From Pseudomonadota bacterium (GTDB lineage: Bacteria > Pseudomonadota > Gammaproteobacteria > Steroidobacterales > Steroidobacteraceae): a stretch of 64,000 bases of DNA. The DNA lies in contig JAEWAF010000035.1 of assembly GCA_023391815.1 (NCBI GenBank), positions 1-64,000 of the forward strand, written 5' to 3'. Shown piece by piece: positions 53,849 through 63,219 of the stretch. The notes beneath the pieces are model-generated. The model did not search any database. It had not been told where the DNA came from and saw only the letters and a program-made list of their open reading frames with translations. The translations under genes were made by a program, and so were the position numbers. Numbering within the stretch: the stretch's first letter is position 1; every line of letters begins with the position of its first letter.

Positions 53849-55951
53849 ATGAGCACCCCACCGCCTGACAATTTCCTGAGCCGCACCGTCCACTCGCTCC
53901 GGCAGCATCGCGCGGCCGTGCCATTGTTCCTGATGGCACTGCTGGCAATGATCATCTTGCCGCTGCCGCCGCTGCTACTGGACGTGTTGTTCACGTTCAA
54001 CATCGTCCTGGCGTTGATCGTGGTCCTCGTCAGCGTGACCAGCCGCCGGCCGCTGGATTTTTCGGTGTTCCCGACCATCATCCTCGCGACCACGTTGATG
54101 CGACTGGCGCTGAACGTCGCCTCGACGCGCGTCGTGCTGCTGAACGGTCATGAAGGCACGCACGCCGCCGGTAGCGTGATCGAGGCATTCGGACATGTGG
54201 TGATCGGTGGCAACTTCGTCGTCGGCCTGGTGGTGTTCGTCATCTTGATGATCATCAACTTCGCGGTCGTGACCAAGGGCGCCGAGCGTATCTCCGAAGT
54301 GTCGGCGCGCTTCACCCTCGACGCGTTGCCCGGCAAGCAGATGGCCATCGACGCGGATCTGAACGCCGGCCTGATCAATCAGGAGAAGGCTCAGCAGCGG
54401 CGTCGTGAAGTCGCGATGGAAGCGGACTTCTACGGCGCGATGGACGGTGCGTCGAAGTTCGTGCGCGGCGACGCCATCGCCGGCATCCTGGTGCTGCTGA
54501 TCAACATGGTCGGCGGCGTCATCATCGGCTCGCTGATGCACGGCCTGTCGTTCGGCGAGGCGTTCAAGCTGTACGCCTTGCTCACGATCGGCGACGGCCT
54601 GGTCGCGCAGATCCCGGCCCTGCTGCTCTCGGCGGCGGCGGCGATCATCGTCACGCGTATCAGCGACTCGGGCGACTTCGAACAGCAGGTCGGCTCGCAG
54701 ATGCTCGCGTCGCCGAGCGTGTTGTGGGGCGCGGCCGCCATGATGCTCGTGCTCGGCTTGATCCCCGGCATGCCTTGGCTGACGTTCCTTTCGTTCGCCG
54801 CTGTGCTCGCGTTCGCGGCGTGGCGCATGAGCAAACATGCTGCGGAAAAGCCCGATACGAATGCGGCGACCGAGGCCGCGATCCTCGCGCAGCCGACGCC
54901 GGAACTGGATTGGCGCAGTCTGCCGTTCGTGGAGCCGCTCGCCGTCAGCGTCGGCTACAAGCTGGTGAATCTGATCGATCGCGGCCAGGGCGCGCCGCTC
55001 GATGGCCGACTCAAAGGCATTCGACAGCAGATGAGCGAATCGATGGGTCTGTTGCTGCCGCCCATTGGCGTGCGTGACGATTTGACGTTGCCGCCGACTC
55101 AATATTCAGTGCTGTTGAACGGCAGCGTGATCGCCGAGGCCGAGATTCAGCCGGACAAGCTGCTGGCGATCGCTTCGGCGCAGGTGTATGGCCCGATCGA
55201 TGGCATTCCGGGCGTCGAGCCCGCGTATGGCATGCCGGTGATCTGGATCGCCCCGTCGGAGCGCGCCAACGCGCTCGGCCTGGGATATCAAGTCGTCGAT
55301 GGCGCCAGCGTGATTGCCACCCATGTCTCCAAGCTCGTGCGTGAGCATCTCTCCGAGATCATCCGTCACGAGGACGTCCCCGCCCTGCTCGAGCGACTGG
55401 CGGCGATGTCGCCGAAACTGTCGGCGGCCTTGGAGAAGGCGCTCACTCACAGCCAGTTGTTGAAGGTGTTCCGGCTGCTGCTGGCGGAGAACGTGTCGTT
55501 GAAAGACATCGTGCCCATCGCGACGACACTGCTGGAAAGCGCCGAGACCACCAAGGACCCGATTCTGCTCGCCGCCGAGGTGCGCTGTGCCCTGCGCCGG
55601 CAGATCGTGAGCTCGATCCTGGGCAAGTCGCCGCAGATGAAAGCGTTCAACCTGACCGGCGAGCTGGAAAACATGTTGCTCGGCTCACTCAATCAGGCGA
55701 CGCAGTCGGGCAAGGTCGCGCTCGACAACTATCCGGTCGATCCCAACCTGCTGTCGCAGTTGCAGACCAATATGCCGGTGATGCGCGAACAGATGAAGCA
55801 GCAAGGCGTGCCGCCGCTTTTGCTGGTGATGCCGCAGATTCGTCCGCTGCTCGCGAGATACGCGAGGTTGTTCGCGCCCGGCCTTTCGGTGCTTTCATAC
55901 AACGAGATTCCGGAGCACAGGGATATCAGCATCATCGGCTCTCTGGGATGA
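53849..55951 (+). CDS. flhA: Flagellar export protein FlhA
   Basis: The 700-residue protein has eight hydrophobic helices in the first 330 residues, including LPLPPLLLDVLFTFNIVLAL and the FHIPEP-family PGKQMAIDADLNAGLINQEK, then a long cytoplasmic domain (about 345-700) that recruits substrate-chaperone complexes. It ends one base before the convergent FliK-like gene. It is the last gene of the plus-strand operon. Confidence 0.98.
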   Translation: MSTPPPDNFLSRTVHSLRQHRAAVPLFLMALLAMIILPLPPLLLDVLFTFNIVLALIVVLVSVTSRRPLDFSVFPTIILATTLMRLALNVASTRVVLLNGHEGTHAAGSVIEAFGHVVIGGNFVVGLVVFVILMIINFAVVTKGAERISEVSARFTLDALPGKQMAIDADLNAGLINQEKAQQRRREVAMEADFYGAMDGASKFVRGDAIAGILVLLINMVGGVIIGSLMHGLSFGEAFKLYALLTIGDGLVAQIPALLLSAAAAIIVTRISDSGDFEQQVGSQMLASPSVLWGAAAMMLVLGLIPGMPWLTFLSFAAVLAFAAWRMSKHAAEKPDTNAATEAAILAQPTPELDWRSLPFVEPLAVSVGYKLVNLIDRGQGAPLDGRLKGIRQQMSESMGLLLPPIGVRDDLTLPPTQYSVLLNGSVIAEAEIQPDKLLAIASAQVYGPIDGIPGVEPAYGMPVIWIAPSERANALGLGYQVVDGASVIATHVSKLVREHLSEIIRHEDVPALLERLAAMSPKLSAALEKALTHSQLLKVFRLLLAENVSLKDIVPIATTLLESAETTKDPILLAAEVRCALRRQIVSSILGKSPQMKAFNLTGELENMLLGSLNQATQSGKVALDNYPVDPNLLSQLQTNMPVMREQMKQQGVPPLLLVMPQIRPLLARYARLFAPGLSVLSYNEIPEHRDISIIGSLG

Positions 55952-56986
55952 TCAGCGTGCGCCGAGCTCCGCTCTGGGTCGAAGCTGCAGGATGACGATC
56001 GCGGCTTCGGCCGCCGATCGAAACAATGCCGCCGAGGGCAGCTCCACGTCGAGATGGGGCGGCAACATGCTCGATGAGTTCTCGTTAACGACGCTGAGCA
56101 AAGCGTTGCCCTGCGTAACTTGCGCCCTTCTGAGTCGCAGGCCGGCGCGACTCAATGCCGAGGCGATGCCCGGCAGCGCCTGCTGAATCGCGAGCAGACT
56201 CGGACGCTGCTCGCAGGCCACCAGCAATTCCACATCCTCACCGGAGGATTGAACATGCAGCACGATGCCGCCCATCGAAGGGGGCGACAGGCCGAGCTGC
56301 AACGCCAAGGGCAAGCCACGGCGCTGCGGCTTGCGACGTGCCCTATCGATCGCAACGACCAGACGTAACATCAACTGCATTCCGGCCCACGCATACACTG
56401 GCAACACCCAGCGGTCCTGCGTCGTGTGATTCGCCATGAACGCCGGCTCACGAAACAGCGCGGCGGTCCCTGCATGCGGTCCGGGCGAATCGCCCGCCGC
56501 GAAATCCTGCGCACGAACCCAAGGCTCGGTCGCCGGACGGGTCCAATGCTCTTGTGCCAGCGATCGCCAGGACGTCGCGAGCGCGGCCGGATCGGGCAGT
56601 TGCCAGGCAATCTGCTTCAGCACGGCCTGGTCCAATTGCATGGCTTTGTATTGAGTCAGAGGCGGCGCGGAGGAACCGTTCGATCCGTTGGCATTCGAGC
56701 TGGAGCTCGAGCTCGGCGACTCGCGGAACGCGAGCTCCAGATGCGGCTCGGTCGCGAGGACTTGCATCGTCAAGGTATCGCCAGGCCGCAACGCCTCGCT
56801 CAATCGATTCAATCCCACCAGGCGCAGCTCGGTGCCATTCGCCATGGTGACGAGCAGATCGTCGCCAGCAGCTTCGGCCAGCGTCAATAACAGTGTGTCG
56901 CCGGGCGTCGGCAGGGTTTTTCGTTCGCCGATGCGCGGTGCGATGCGCGGCTGAACTATCGCGGCGACTCTATCCACCACAGACAT
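55952..56986 (-). CDS. Second FliK-like hook-length control protein
   Basis: The 344-residue protein has a low-complexity Ser/Asn stretch (residues about 92-110) and, at about residues 225-344, a FliK/Flg_hook-like domain: LPLALQLGLSPPSMGGIVLH, VELLVACEQRPSLLAIQQAL. An alternative role cannot be excluded. It is convergent with flhA (TGATCA shared at stops) and downstream of the flagellin gene, from which a terminator separates it. Confidence 0.7.
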   Translation of the reverse strand: MSVVDRVAAIVQPRIAPRIGERKTLPTPGDTLLLTLAEAAGDDLLVTMANGTELRLVGLNRLSEALRPGDTLTMQVLATEPHLELAFRESPSSSSSSNANGSNGSSAPPLTQYKAMQLDQAVLKQIAWQLPDPAALATSWRSLAQEHWTRPATEPWVRAQDFAAGDSPGPHAGTAALFREPAFMANHTTQDRWVLPVYAWAGMQLMLRLVVAIDRARRKPQRRGLPLALQLGLSPPSMGGIVLHVQSSGEDVELLVACEQRPSLLAIQQALPGIASALSRAGLRLRRAQVTQGNALLSVVNENSSSMLPPHLDVELPSAALFRSAAEAAIVILQLRPRAELGAR

Positions 56987-57027
56987 TTGGTCGTCATCCC
57001 CAGTGCTGTCGCCTTGTTATAAACAAA

Positions 57028-57057
57028 AGGAGCCAACCGTTCGCACGGTCGGCTCCT
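57028..57057 (-). terminator. Intrinsic terminator of the flagellin gene
   Basis: Thirteen paired bases (57028-57040 with 57045-57057, including one G-U pair) have a 4-nt loop. On the minus strand they run into TTTTGTTT. It lies about 50 nt past the flagellin stop codon. Confidence 0.85.
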
Positions 57058-57105
57058 CCCGTGTCTACATGAGTGCCGCGCCATCAGGACCACGGCGTCT
57101 CATTA

Positions 57106-58005
57106 TTACTGCATCAGAGACATCACCAGCTGCGACAAGCTGCTGCTCTGCTTGAGGGCCGACGTACCAGCCTGCAACAGCAGCTGCTTGCTGGTCGAGT
57201 TCGACGTTTCGAAGGCATAGTCCACGTCCATGATGCGACCCTTCGAAGCAGTCGTGTTCTGGATCATGTTGCCGAGGTTGTTGTACACGTGATCGAGGCG
57301 GTTCGAAGCCGCACCGAGCTGCGCACGCACCGTGCCGACGGCGTCGATGGCGGTGTTGATGTCGGTGATGATGGCGTTGGTACCGCCAGTCAGCTCCGTG
57401 CCCGTGGCCGGCGTGGCGAGGGCGTAGTTCGCGCTCACCGCATCCAGCGCGGTCGCCAGGTCCTGCAGGCCGGTTTCAGTGTCGACCACCATCGTTTCGT
57501 TGGCGGTGGCACCGATCTGGAACGTGATACCGCCCGCCGTACCCAGCAAGCCAGCAGCAGCACCCGCGGCCGGCACCGTCGTGCCATCGGCGCTGAACAG
57601 GTTCTGACCGCCGAACGCCGTGCTCTTGATGATGTTCGCGACTTCAGAGCCCAGGGCGTCGAATTCCGCCTGCAGCGCCGTCTTGTCGTCCGCCGTCGAA
57701 GAGGCGTTGAAAGCTTCGGTCGCGAGGTCCTTCATACGCAGCAGCACGTTGGTCAATTCCGAGAACGCGCCTTCAGCGGTCTGCATCATGGAGATGCCGT
57801 TCTGGGTGTTGCGCTGAGCGACGGCCATGCCGCGCGACTGCGCGTCCAAGCGGGTCGCGATCTGCAAGCCGGCGGCGTCGTCCATCGCGCTGTTCACGCG
57901 GAAGCCGGTGCCGAGGCGGGTCAAAGAGGTGGTCAGGGACTTCTGAGTGGCGCCGACCGAGTTCTGCGAGGACAGAGCCGCAGCGTTGGTGTGAAGAGAA
58001 AGCAT
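57106..58005 (-). CDS. fliC: Flagellin
   Basis: The product is 299 residues when started at MLSLHTNAAALSSQNSVGAT after AGGAG, 10 nt upstream. The N-terminal (LTTSLTRLGTGFRVNSAMDD, AQRNTQNGISMMQTAEGAFS) and C-terminal (RAQLGAASNRLDHVYNNLGN, LQAGTSALKQSSSLSQLVMSL) helices are conserved; the central domain is short. It resembles lateral flagellins in length. It has its own terminator and a possible sigma-28 promoter. It is the only flagellin in the window. Confidence 0.97.
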   Translation of the reverse strand: MLSLHTNAAALSSQNSVGATQKSLTTSLTRLGTGFRVNSAMDDAAGLQIATRLDAQSRGMAVAQRNTQNGISMMQTAEGAFSELTNVLLRMKDLATEAFNASSTADDKTALQAEFDALGSEVANIIKSTAFGGQNLFSADGTTVPAAGAAAGLLGTAGGITFQIGATANETMVVDTETGLQDLATALDAVSANYALATPATGTELTGGTNAIITDINTAIDAVGTVRAQLGAASNRLDHVYNNLGNMIQNTTASKGRIMDVDYAFETSNSTSKQLLLQAGTSALKQSSSLSQLVMSLMQ

Positions 58006-58112
58006 GTCTGAAACTCCTGGTGGTTGTCGTCTTGAGCGCGACACACGTTTCGGTCCAAGACCGGGGTTCCTCGCGCTCTCAGTCCTTGAAGGCGGCGGGC
58101 CGTTCGGAGTTC

Positions 58113-58139
58113 TTAAATGGCGACACCCGGAGAATTTTC
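58113..58139 (-). promoter_or_regulatory. Weak sigma-28-like promoter upstream of flagellin
   Basis: On the minus strand GAAA, a 14-base spacer and GCCATTTA resemble TAAA...GCCGATAA (three of four and five of eight). It lies about 110 nt upstream of the flagellin start, within the 191-nt gap after prpF. The match is imperfect and unproven. Confidence 0.3.
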
Positions 58140-58164
58140 GTGACGGGCGTCACAGTTGCGTGCA

Positions 58165-58187
58165 GGGGCGCGGACAGGCCGCGCCCC
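58165..58187 (-). terminator. Strong hairpin after prpF
   Basis: Nine-base perfect arms, GGGGCGCGG (58165-58173) and CCGCGCCCC (58179-58187), have a 5-nt loop and begin about 10 nt past the prpF stop. There is no T-tract, so it may be a weak or Rho-assisted terminator of the prp operon, or a stability hairpin. Confidence 0.5.
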
Positions 58188-58196
58188 GGGCTTTCT

Positions 58197-59387
58197 TCAA
58201 TAGGAGTCGCCGGGGATGCGCACCCAACCTTCCATGAGTACGCGGGCGCTCCGGCTCATGATGGCTTTGGTGACCATCCATTCGCCGTCGATCTTGCTCG
58301 CCTCGGCGCCGACGCGCAGCGTGCCGGACGGGTGACCGAAGCGAACCGTGTTCCGCTCTCCTCCACCCGCGGCCAGATTGACCAACGTGCCGGGGATCGC
58401 GGCGGCCGTGCCGATCGCAACGGCGGCCGTGCCCATCATCGCGTGATGTAACTTACCCATCGACAACGCACGCACGAGCAAATCGACGTCGCCGGCCTGC
58501 ACGTGCTTGCCACTGGAAGAAACATAGCTCTTCGGCGGCGCGACGAACGCCACCTTCGGCGTGTGCTGACGTTTCGCGGCTTCTTCGAGCGTCTTGATCA
58601 GTCCCATCCGAATCGCGCCGTGCGCACGAATGTTTTCAAACATTGCAAGCGCCTTGCCGTCGCCGTTGATGGCTTCCTGCAACTCGGTGCCGGTGTAGCC
58701 GATGGCATCGGCGTTCACGAAGATGGTCGGAATGCCGGCATTGATCATCGTGACTTTCAAAGTGCCGACGCCGGGCACCTCCAGATCGTCGAGCGGATTG
58801 CCGGTCGGAAACATCGCTCCACCCGCGCCCTCTTCGTCCGCGGCGGGATTCAGGAACTCGAGCTGCACTTCAGCGGCCGGGAAAGTCACACCGTCCAACT
58901 CGAAATCGCCGGTCTCCTGCACGGCGCCGTCTGTGATCGGCACGTGCGCGACGATGGTCTTGCCGATGTTCGCCTGCCAGACACGCACGGTGACCGTCCC
59001 GTTCTTAGGAATGCGGCTCGGATCGATCAGCCCGTTGCTGATCGCGAAGGGCCCGACGGCGGCGGACAGGTTGCCGCAGTTACCGCTCCAATCGACGAAC
59101 GGTTTATCGATTGACACCTGGCCGAACAAATAATCGATGTCGTGATCCGCCTTCGTGCTCTTCGACACGATCACGGTCTTGCTGGTGCTCGAGGTCGCGC
59201 CTCCCATGCCATCGATCTGTTTGCCGTACGGATCGGGACTGCCGATCACGCGCTGGAGCAACGCGTCTCGCGCCGCGCCCGGCGCCTGGGCCGCCGCAGG
59301 CAGATCCTGCAATCGGAAGAACACTCCCTTGCTGGTACCGCCACGCATGTAGGTGGCGGGGATTTTGATCTGCGGTGCGTTGGCCAT
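58197..59387 (-). CDS. prpF: 2-methylaconitate cis-trans isomerase
   Basis: The product is 396 residues when started at MANAPQIKIPATYMRGGTSK. It carries the PrpF-type MRGGTSKGVFF motif near the N-terminus, DGMGGATSSTSKTVIVS and the WSGNCGNLSAAVGPFAI segment. PrpF works with AcnD in place of PrpD in the 2-methylcitrate pathway. The upstream frame extension is Cys/Ser-rich and unlike the family. It lies 31 nt after acnD. Confidence 0.95.
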   Translation of the reverse strand: MANAPQIKIPATYMRGGTSKGVFFRLQDLPAAAQAPGAARDALLQRVIGSPDPYGKQIDGMGGATSSTSKTVIVSKSTKADHDIDYLFGQVSIDKPFVDWSGNCGNLSAAVGPFAISNGLIDPSRIPKNGTVTVRVWQANIGKTIVAHVPITDGAVQETGDFELDGVTFPAAEVQLEFLNPAADEEGAGGAMFPTGNPLDDLEVPGVGTLKVTMINAGIPTIFVNADAIGYTGTELQEAINGDGKALAMFENIRAHGAIRMGLIKTLEEAAKRQHTPKVAFVAPPKSYVSSSGKHVQAGDVDLLVRALSMGKLHHAMMGTAAVAIGTAAAIPGTLVNLAAGGGERNTVRFGHPSGTLRVGAEASKIDGEWMVTKAIMSRSARVLMEGWVRIPGDSY

Positions 59388-59418
59388 AACTGTCTCGTAT
59401 GCATAGCCGAAGGCGGCG

Positions 59419-62013
59419 TCATGCCACCTTCGACGACTCCAGGAAGTCCTGAGCGAACCGTTGCAGCACGCCGCCGGCTTCGTAAATGGACACTTCCTCG
59501 GCGGTATCCAGTCGGCAAGTGACAGGCACTTCGACACGCTCGCCGTTCTTTCGATGGATCACCAGCGTCAGATCGGCGCGCGGCTTACGTTCGCCGACGA
59601 CGTCATAAGTTTCGGTGCCGTCGATGTTGAACGTCCTGCGATTCACGCCGGGCTTGAACTCCAGCGGTAGCACGCCCATGCCGATCAGGTTGGTGCGATG
59701 GATGCGCTCGAACCCTTCGGCAACGATGGCTTCCACCCCCGCGAGGCGCACGCCCTTCGCCGCCCAGTCACGCGACGAGCCCTGACCGTAGTCGGCACCG
59801 GCGATGATGATCAGCGGCTGCTTGCGGTTCATATAGGTCTCGATCGCTTCCCACATGCGCGTGACCTTACCTTCCGGTTCGATCCGCGCCAGAGATCCTT
59901 TCTTGACCTGACCATCGACGACCGCCATCTCGTTCACCAGCTGCGGATTCGCGAAGGTCGCGCGTTGCGCCGTGAGGTGATCGCCACGATGCGTCGCGTA
60001 GGAATTGAAGTCTTCCTCCGGCAAGCCCATCTTCGCGAGATATTCACCCGCGGCGCTGTCCGGCAGGATCGCATTGGACGGCGACAAATGATCCGTCGTG
60101 ATGTTATCCGGCAGCACCGCGAGCGGCCGCATGCCTTTCAACGTGCGCACACCCGCCAGCGCGCCTTCCCAATACGGCGGACGGCGAATGTAAGTGCTCT
60201 GCGGCCGCCAGTTGTACAAGGGGCTGATCTTCACAGCGCTGGCGGCGCTCGGCGCGAACATCGGCTCGTACACCTTGCGGAAGTGCTCGGGCTTGACGCT
60301 CTTGGCGACGATGGCGTCGATCTCCGCGTCGCTCGGCCAGATATCTTTCAAATAAACCGGCTGGCCACTCGCGTCATGGCCGAGCACGTCCTTCTCGATA
60401 TCGAAACGGATCGTGCCAGCGATGGCGTATGCGACCACCAGCGGCGGCGATGCCAGGAACGCCTGCTTGGCGTACGGATGAATGCGGCCATCGAAGTTAC
60501 GATTGCCCGAGAGCACCGCCGTCGCGTACAGATCGCGATCGATGATCTCCTGCTGAATCTTCGGATCCAGCGCGCCCGACATGCCATTGCACGTCGTGCA
60601 GGCGAACGCGACGATACCGAAGCCCAGGCTTTCCAGCTCGGGCAGCAGCTTCGCTTCTTCCAGATATAACTGCACGGCCTTCGATCCCGGAGCGAGCGAA
60701 GACTTCACCCAAGGCTTGCGAGTGAGGCCGCGAGCATTCGCATTGCGCGCGAGCAAGCCCGCAGCGATGACGTTACGCGGGTTGCTGGTATTCGTGCAGC
60801 TCGTGATCGCGGCGATGATCACCGCGCCATCCGGCATCTGGCCGGGGACTTCTTCCCACTTGCCGGCGATGCCGCGTGTGGCGAGCTCGGTCACCGGCAG
60901 GCGCTTATGCGGATTCGACGGACCCGCCATGTTACGAACGACCGAAGAAAGATCGAACTTCAGCACCCGCTCATATTCAGCGGTCGTCAGGCTGTCGGCC
61001 CACAGGCCCGCCTGCTTCGCATAAGTCTCGACGAGCTTTACCTGCTCGTCGCTGCGACCGGTGAGCTTGAGGTAATCGATGGTCTGCTGGTCGATGAAGA
61101 ACATCGCCGCGGTGGCGCCGAACTCCGGCGTCATGTTGGAAATAGTGGCGCGATCGCCCAACGTCAGCGCCGAAGCACCTTCGCCGTAGAACTCGATGTA
61201 CGCACCGACGACCTTCTCTTTACGCAGATACTCGGTCAGCGCGAGCACGACGTCGGTCGCCGTGATGCCCGGCGCAGGCTTGCCCGTCAGCTCGACGCCG
61301 ACGATGTCCGGCAAACGCATCCAGGATGCGCGACCGAGCATCACGCTCTCCGCTTCCAAACCGCCGACGCCGATGGCGATCACGCCAAGAGCGTCGACGT
61401 GCGGCGTGTGACTGTCCGTGCCGACCAGCGTGTCCGGGAACGCCACGCCGTCGACGGCGTGAATGACCGGCGACATCCGCTCCAGATTGATCTGGTGCAT
61501 GATGCCGTTGCCCGGCGGAATCACATCCACGTTCTGGAACGCCAGCTTGGTCCAGTTGATGAAATGGAACCGATCGTCGTTGCGACGATCTTCCACCGCC
61601 CGGTTCTTCGCGAACGCATCCTTGTCGTAGCCGCCGTATTCGACCGCCAGCGAGTGGTCGACGATCAGCTGCGTCGGCACGACAGGATTGATCTGGGCCG
61701 GATCGCCACCCTTCTCGGCGATGGCGTCACGCAAACCGGCCAGGTCCACCAGCGCCGTCTGCCCGAGGATGTCGTGACATACGACGCGGGCCGGGAACCA
61801 CGGGAAATCCAGATCCCGCTTGCGCTCGATGAGCTGCTTCAGCGAAGCCGTGAGCGTCGCTGGATCGCAGCGACGCACCAGGTTCTCGGCATGCACACGC
61901 GAGGTGTAGGGCAACTTGGCATAGGCGCCCGGCTGGATCGCATCGACGGCTTCACGCGCGTCGAAATAATCCAGCTGGGTTCCGGGCAGACGTTTGCGAT
62001 GGGCTGTGTTCAT
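59419..62013 (-). CDS. acnD: 2-methylcitrate dehydratase (AcnD type)
   Basis: The 864-residue aconitase-family protein, 2-methylisocitrate-forming in the presence of PrpF, has the 4Fe-4S cysteine segments ITSCTNTSNP and ACTTCNGMSG. HIS-type segments MSPVIHAVDGVAFPDTLVGT DSHTPHVDALG and the C-terminal GADYGQGSSRDWAAKGVRLA are present. It lies between prpC (11-nt gap) and prpF. Confidence 0.96.
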   Translation of the reverse strand: MNTAHRKRLPGTQLDYFDAREAVDAIQPGAYAKLPYTSRVHAENLVRRCDPATLTASLKQLIERKRDLDFPWFPARVVCHDILGQTALVDLAGLRDAIAEKGGDPAQINPVVPTQLIVDHSLAVEYGGYDKDAFAKNRAVEDRRNDDRFHFINWTKLAFQNVDVIPPGNGIMHQINLERMSPVIHAVDGVAFPDTLVGTDSHTPHVDALGVIAIGVGGLEAESVMLGRASWMRLPDIVGVELTGKPAPGITATDVVLALTEYLRKEKVVGAYIEFYGEGASALTLGDRATISNMTPEFGATAAMFFIDQQTIDYLKLTGRSDEQVKLVETYAKQAGLWADSLTTAEYERVLKFDLSSVVRNMAGPSNPHKRLPVTELATRGIAGKWEEVPGQMPDGAVIIAAITSCTNTSNPRNVIAAGLLARNANARGLTRKPWVKSSLAPGSKAVQLYLEEAKLLPELESLGFGIVAFACTTCNGMSGALDPKIQQEIIDRDLYATAVLSGNRNFDGRIHPYAKQAFLASPPLVVAYAIAGTIRFDIEKDVLGHDASGQPVYLKDIWPSDAEIDAIVAKSVKPEHFRKVYEPMFAPSAASAVKISPLYNWRPQSTYIRRPPYWEGALAGVRTLKGMRPLAVLPDNITTDHLSPSNAILPDSAAGEYLAKMGLPEEDFNSYATHRGDHLTAQRATFANPQLVNEMAVVDGQVKKGSLARIEPEGKVTRMWEAIETYMNRKQPLIIIAGADYGQGSSRDWAAKGVRLAGVEAIVAEGFERIHRTNLIGMGVLPLEFKPGVNRRTFNIDGTETYDVVGERKPRADLTLVIHRKNGERVEVPVTCRLDTAEEVSIYEAGGVLQRFAQDFLESSKVA

Positions 62014-62024
62014 AAACCTTCGGC

Positions 62025-63182
62025 TTACTTGCGCTGATCGATCGGCACGAACTTCTGGTCTTCCGGACCGGTATAGTTGGCGCTCGGACGGATGATTTTA
62101 CCGTCAATGCGCTGCTCGATGATGTGGGCGCTCCAGCCCGAGGTGCGAGAGATCACGAACAGCGGCGTGAACATGGCGGTCGGCACGCCCATCACGTGAT
62201 AGCTGACGGCGCTGAACCAGTCCAGGTTCGGGAACATCTTCTTGATCTCCCACATCACCGTTTCCAGGCGCTCGGCGATGTCGTACATCTTGGTGTTGCC
62301 CGCTTCCTTCGACAGATCGAGCGCGACCTGCTTGATCACCTTGTTGCGCGGGTCGGAGATCGTGTAGACCGGGTGGCCGAAGCCGATCACGACTTCCTTG
62401 CGCTCGACGCGGGCGCGGATGTCCGCTTCCGCCTCGGCCGGCGTGTCGTAGCGCTTCTGGATTTCGAACGCGACCTCGTTGGCGCCGCCGTGCTTCGGGC
62501 CACGCAGCGCGCCGATGCCGCCGCAGATCGCCGAGTACATATCGGAGCCGGTGCCGGCAACGACGCGAGACGTGAACGTCGACGCGTTGAACTCGTGCTC
62601 GGCGTACAGGATCAGCGACGTGTGCATCGCCTTCACCCACGAACGAGGCGGCTTCTGCTGATGCAACAGGTGCAGGAAGTGGCCCCCGATGGAATCTTCA
62701 TCCGACTCCGTTTCGATGCGCTTGCCGTTGTGAGCGTAGTGATACCAGTACAGCAGCATCGAACCGAGCGAGGCCATCAGCTTGTCGGCAATGTCACGCG
62801 CGCCGGCGTGATTGTGATCGTCTTTCTCCGGATTCACACAGCCGAGCACGGAAACGCCCGTGCGCATCACGTCCATCGGATGAGCCGACGGCGGCAACTG
62901 CTCGAGCGCCGTCTTCACCGCGGCGGGCAGGCCACGCAGCGATTTCAGCTTGGTCTTGTACGCCGCCAGCTCGGCGGAAGTCGGCAACTTGCCGTGCACC
63001 AGCAGGTGAGCGATTTCTTCGAACTCGGACTGAGCCGCCAGATCCAGAATGTCATAGCCGCGGTAGTGCAAATCGTTGCCGCTGCGACCGACCGTGCAAA
63101 GCGCGGTGTTGCCAGCGACCGTGCCGGACAGTGCAACTGACTTCTTTGGCTTGAAACCGGTCTGAGTGGGAGCGTCGCTCAT
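62025..63182 (-). CDS. prpC: 2-methylcitrate synthase
   Basis: The 385-residue citrate-synthase-family protein has the substrate-binding [15 protein letters not shown] motif and [19 protein letters not shown], and [20 protein letters not shown] near the end. It condenses propionyl-CoA with oxaloacetate. Length and gene context (prpB upstream, acnD downstream) favour PrpC over ordinary GltA. Confidence 0.95.
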   Translation of the reverse strand: MSDAPTQTGFKPKKSVALSGTVAGNTALCTVGRSGNDLHYRGYDILDLAAQSEFEEIAHLLVHGKLPTSAELAAYKTKLKSLRGLPAAVKTALEQLPPSAHPMDVMRTGVSVLGCVNPEKDDHNHAGARDIADKLMASLGSMLLYWYHYAHNGKRIETESDEDSIGGHFLHLLHQQKPPRSWVKAMHTSLILYAEHEFNASTFTSRVVAGTGSDMYSAICGGIGALRGPKHGGANEVAFEIQKRYDTPAEAEADIRARVERKEVVIGFGHPVYTISDPRNKVIKQVALDLSKEAGNTKMYDIAERLETVMWEIKKMFPNLDWFSAVSYHVMGVPTAMFTPLFVISRTSGWSAHIIEQRIDGKIIRPSANYTGPEDQKFVPIDQRK

Positions 63183-63219
63183 TCAATGTCTCCTCGTCGT
63201 TTGTTACTAAAGCGCCCGA

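Noticed and set aside
60907..62037. 376-codon plus-strand frame opposite acnD
   Set aside because: Mirror of a verified aconitase-family gene.
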